From Synergistaceae bacterium (GTDB taxonomy: Bacteria; Synergistota; Synergistia; Synergistales; Synergistaceae), in assembly GCA_031271065.1 (NCBI GenBank), contig JAISWP010000005.1:1-9299 (forward strand): a DNA stretch of 9,299 bases, written 5' to 3'. Positions 7,966-9,299 of this stretch are shown piece after piece (position 1 is the first letter of the stretch; every line of letters starts with the position of its first letter). The notes under the pieces are model-generated. The model was given only the letters and a program-made list of their open reading frames with translations, did not search any database and was not told the origin of the DNA. A program made the position numbers and the translations under genes.

Positions 7966-9098
7966 CACTCTCCGCGCAGGACGATCGCTGGTTCCACGTC
8001 CGCCGCGCGCCTTACTGGCAGCATGCACGCCGCCATAGTGACAAGAATCGACACTAAAACCGATATGAACGGCAGGTACCAGTTGATCGATACCGCTCGC
8101 CCGAAAACGTTCATGGAGACCGCCTGGGCAAACATATAGCCGAAAAACGCGCCCAATATCCCCCCGGCCGCGCCCAGTATCAGCCCTTCTGCCAGAAACT
8201 CGGCGCTTATGCTGTCGTTGCCTGCGCCCAGGGCTTTTTTGAGGCCTATTTCCTTCCTTCTTTCCATCACGACCGTCATCATCGTCGTCCCCACGCAGAT
8301 CATGGTGAGCACGAGCACGACCGAGGAAACCAGAAACACGAGGGACTGCAGCTTTGTCAGAACTGTTGCCTCCGACTGCGTCACCCGCTTTACCAGGTTA
8401 GGAGATACGGACGGCGCCTCCTCCCTCATCCTTGCGGCAAGCGAGGTGAGTTCAGCCTCATTCATCGTCACGCTTACCTCCACGAGTTCCGCGACCCCGG
8501 AGCTGCCCGTCATTTCCTCCAGCGTTTCGAGTTTCATGAATATGAAACCGTCCTCCGCGCTGCCGGTCCTTACGATGCCGGATATTCTGACGTCCCGGGC
8601 AAAACGATTCCCCTCCTCCGTCCGCCCGGAGAGGCTCATCGCAGCTCCGAGAGGCAGTTTAGTGAATTCGGCTATGTCGGAACCTATCATGACATCGAGG
8701 GGATCTTTCGGGTAATGTCCCGTGACGCTCCAGTAGGGGCTGGTCTTCGCTGCTTCGTCGAAATTCGTGCCGGCCGCGGTGTAACCCTGCATGTTCACTC
8801 TGACCATCTCGTATCGGTAAGGGGTCAGCCCCACGAGTGAGGCCGGCGGTATCAACCGCGCCGCCCGCATGGCGTCGGATATCTCCAGTCTCGCTCCGCT
8901 GGACGGAACGAGCACCATATTCGCCCCGTAGCTGCGAAACTCGCGTCCCATCTGGCGCGGTATATCGTAGCTGATCGCAGTCATGCCCAGAAGGACTGTG
9001 GCGCCGATGGCTACGGCAAAGAGCGCGACAGTCATCCGCGATTTGCGCCTCATGAGTGAGCTCAAAAGCATTTTTAAGAACATTCCGCGTCTTGTCAT
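7965..9098 (-). CDS. ABC transporter permease, FtsX/MacB type
   Basis: A 377-residue permease with the MacB/FtsX plan: one N-terminal membrane segment (about 22-43), a periplasmic domain of about 200 residues (45-245), and three C-terminal membrane segments (about 250-278, 303-328, 340-362). The cytoplasmic coupling helix ERRKEIGLKKALGA (279-292), which contacts the ATPase, follows the second segment. The ending VRRAADVEPAIVLRGE is typical. In the periplasmic part, GREFRSYGANMVLVP (51-65) and GTNFDEAAKTSPYW (110-123) resemble, from memory, permeases encoded with FTR1/P19 iron-uptake genes, a point that needs a search. The ATG is preceded by GGAAGG, which overlaps the previous gene's stop, with a 7-nt gap between the two genes. 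It probably pairs with the truncated permease upstream as a heterodimer. Confidence 0.93.
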   Translation of the reverse strand: MTRRGMFLKMLLSSLMRRKSRMTVALFAVAIGATVLLGMTAISYDIPRQMGREFRSYGANMVLVPSSGARLEISDAMRAARLIPPASLVGLTPYRYEMVRVNMQGYTAAGTNFDEAAKTSPYWSVTGHYPKDPLDVMIGSDIAEFTKLPLGAAMSLSGRTEEGNRFARDVRISGIVRTGSAEDGFIFMKLETLEEMTGSSGVAELVEVSVTMNEAELTSLAARMREEAPSVSPNLVKRVTQSEATVLTKLQSLVFLVSSVVLVLTMICVGTTMMTVVMERRKEIGLKKALGAGNDSISAEFLAEGLILGAAGGILGAFFGYMFAQAVSMNVFGRAVSINWYLPFISVLVSILVTMAACMLPVRRAADVEPAIVLRGE

Positions 9099-9105
9099 GA
9101 GGCGT

Positions 9106-9299
9106 CTACCTTCCGTGGAGGACTTCGGCCGGCCGCAGCGACAAAAGCAGTTTTATAGCGGGGAGACTGCCTGCAAGAGTCACGGCGAGCACCAAGAGGG
9201 CCACCAGCGGAGGGACAAGGGCTTTCGAGGAGATAGCCGATCCGAACACCGTGTGCCCTATTATCTGGGCGAAACCTCTGCCGGCGAAATATCCCGCGG
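9106..9299 (-). CDS. ABC transporter permease, FtsX/MacB type (C-terminal fragment, cut by window edge)
   Basis: An open frame enters from the right edge and ends at TAG (9106-9108), giving 63 residues. It contains a segment of the third membrane helix region (GYFAGRGFAQIIG), a last strongly hydrophobic helix (PPLVALLVLAVTLAGSLPA) and the ending SLRPAEVLHGR, the standard C-terminus of an FtsX/MacB-type permease (compare VEPAIVLRGE in the next gene). It is a different, full gene whose start lies beyond the window, and it is in the same direction with a 7-nt gap to the next permease, so the transporter has two non-identical permease subunits. The truncation is caused by the window boundary and is not a mutation. 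Confidence 0.85.
   Translation of the reverse strand, partial: AGYFAGRGFAQIIGHTVFGSAISSKALVPPLVALLVLAVTLAGSLPAIKLLLSLRPAEVLHGR

Noticed and set aside
7319..8038. A 239-codon plus-strand open frame opposite the ABC ATPase.
   Set aside because: The minus strand encodes an intact ATPase with all motifs; the plus frame has none and lacks a ribosome site.

Overview
The window is a densely packed bacterial stretch in which every gene I can support lies on the minus strand, so transcription runs from high to low coordinates. The DNA is moderately GC-rich, yet isoleucine is often ATA and GTG/TTG starts occur. The inner-membrane systems and the FtsX-type ABC transporter do not fix a phylum. A Gram-negative anaerobe of the Synergistota type would fit, but this is a weak guess from codon flavour and gene style. 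No rRNA, tRNA, CRISPR array, insertion sequence or phage gene is visible, and no gap between genes exceeds about 100 bases.

Region A (9299 to 7289) is the end of an ABC transporter operon: the C-terminus of one FtsX/MacB-type permease (cut by the window edge), a complete second permease, and its LolD/MacB-type ATPase. The ATPase's Shine-Dalgarno overlaps the second permease's stop codon. The second permease resembles, from memory, the permeases beside the FTR1/P19 iron-uptake genes of Campylobacter and other anaerobes. An iron-linked role is therefore worth testing but is not proven here.

Region B (7288 to 7195) is the only sizeable gap. It holds an 8-bp perfect inverted repeat just after the ATPase stop, which has the geometry of a terminator but lacks a clear U-run, and then the leader of the next operon.

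Region C (7194 to 12) is eight genes that overlap or nearly touch: tadA (tRNA adenosine deaminase), a Fur-family regulator, and then a six-gene membrane cluster: DUF4129 protein, DUF4350 protein, MoxR-type AAA+ ATPase, DUF58 protein, SpoIIM/DUF95 membrane protein and RDD membrane protein. The junctions are 1-nt, 4-nt, 8-nt and 32-nt overlaps plus one 15 to 39-nt gap, so the whole set is probably one transcript with translational coupling. MoxR ATPases usually act with DUF58/VWA-like partners as chaperones that insert cofactors or mature other proteins. The other four products are membrane proteins, so the cluster most likely forms an inner-membrane maturation or remodelling machine of unknown substrate. 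The same six families sit together in other bacteria, including Mycobacterium (the moxR2 region), but the job of the set is not established. The joining of a metal-sensing regulator and a tRNA-editing enzyme to this cluster, and the possible read-through from a possibly iron-linked transporter, are the most interesting aspects of the window.
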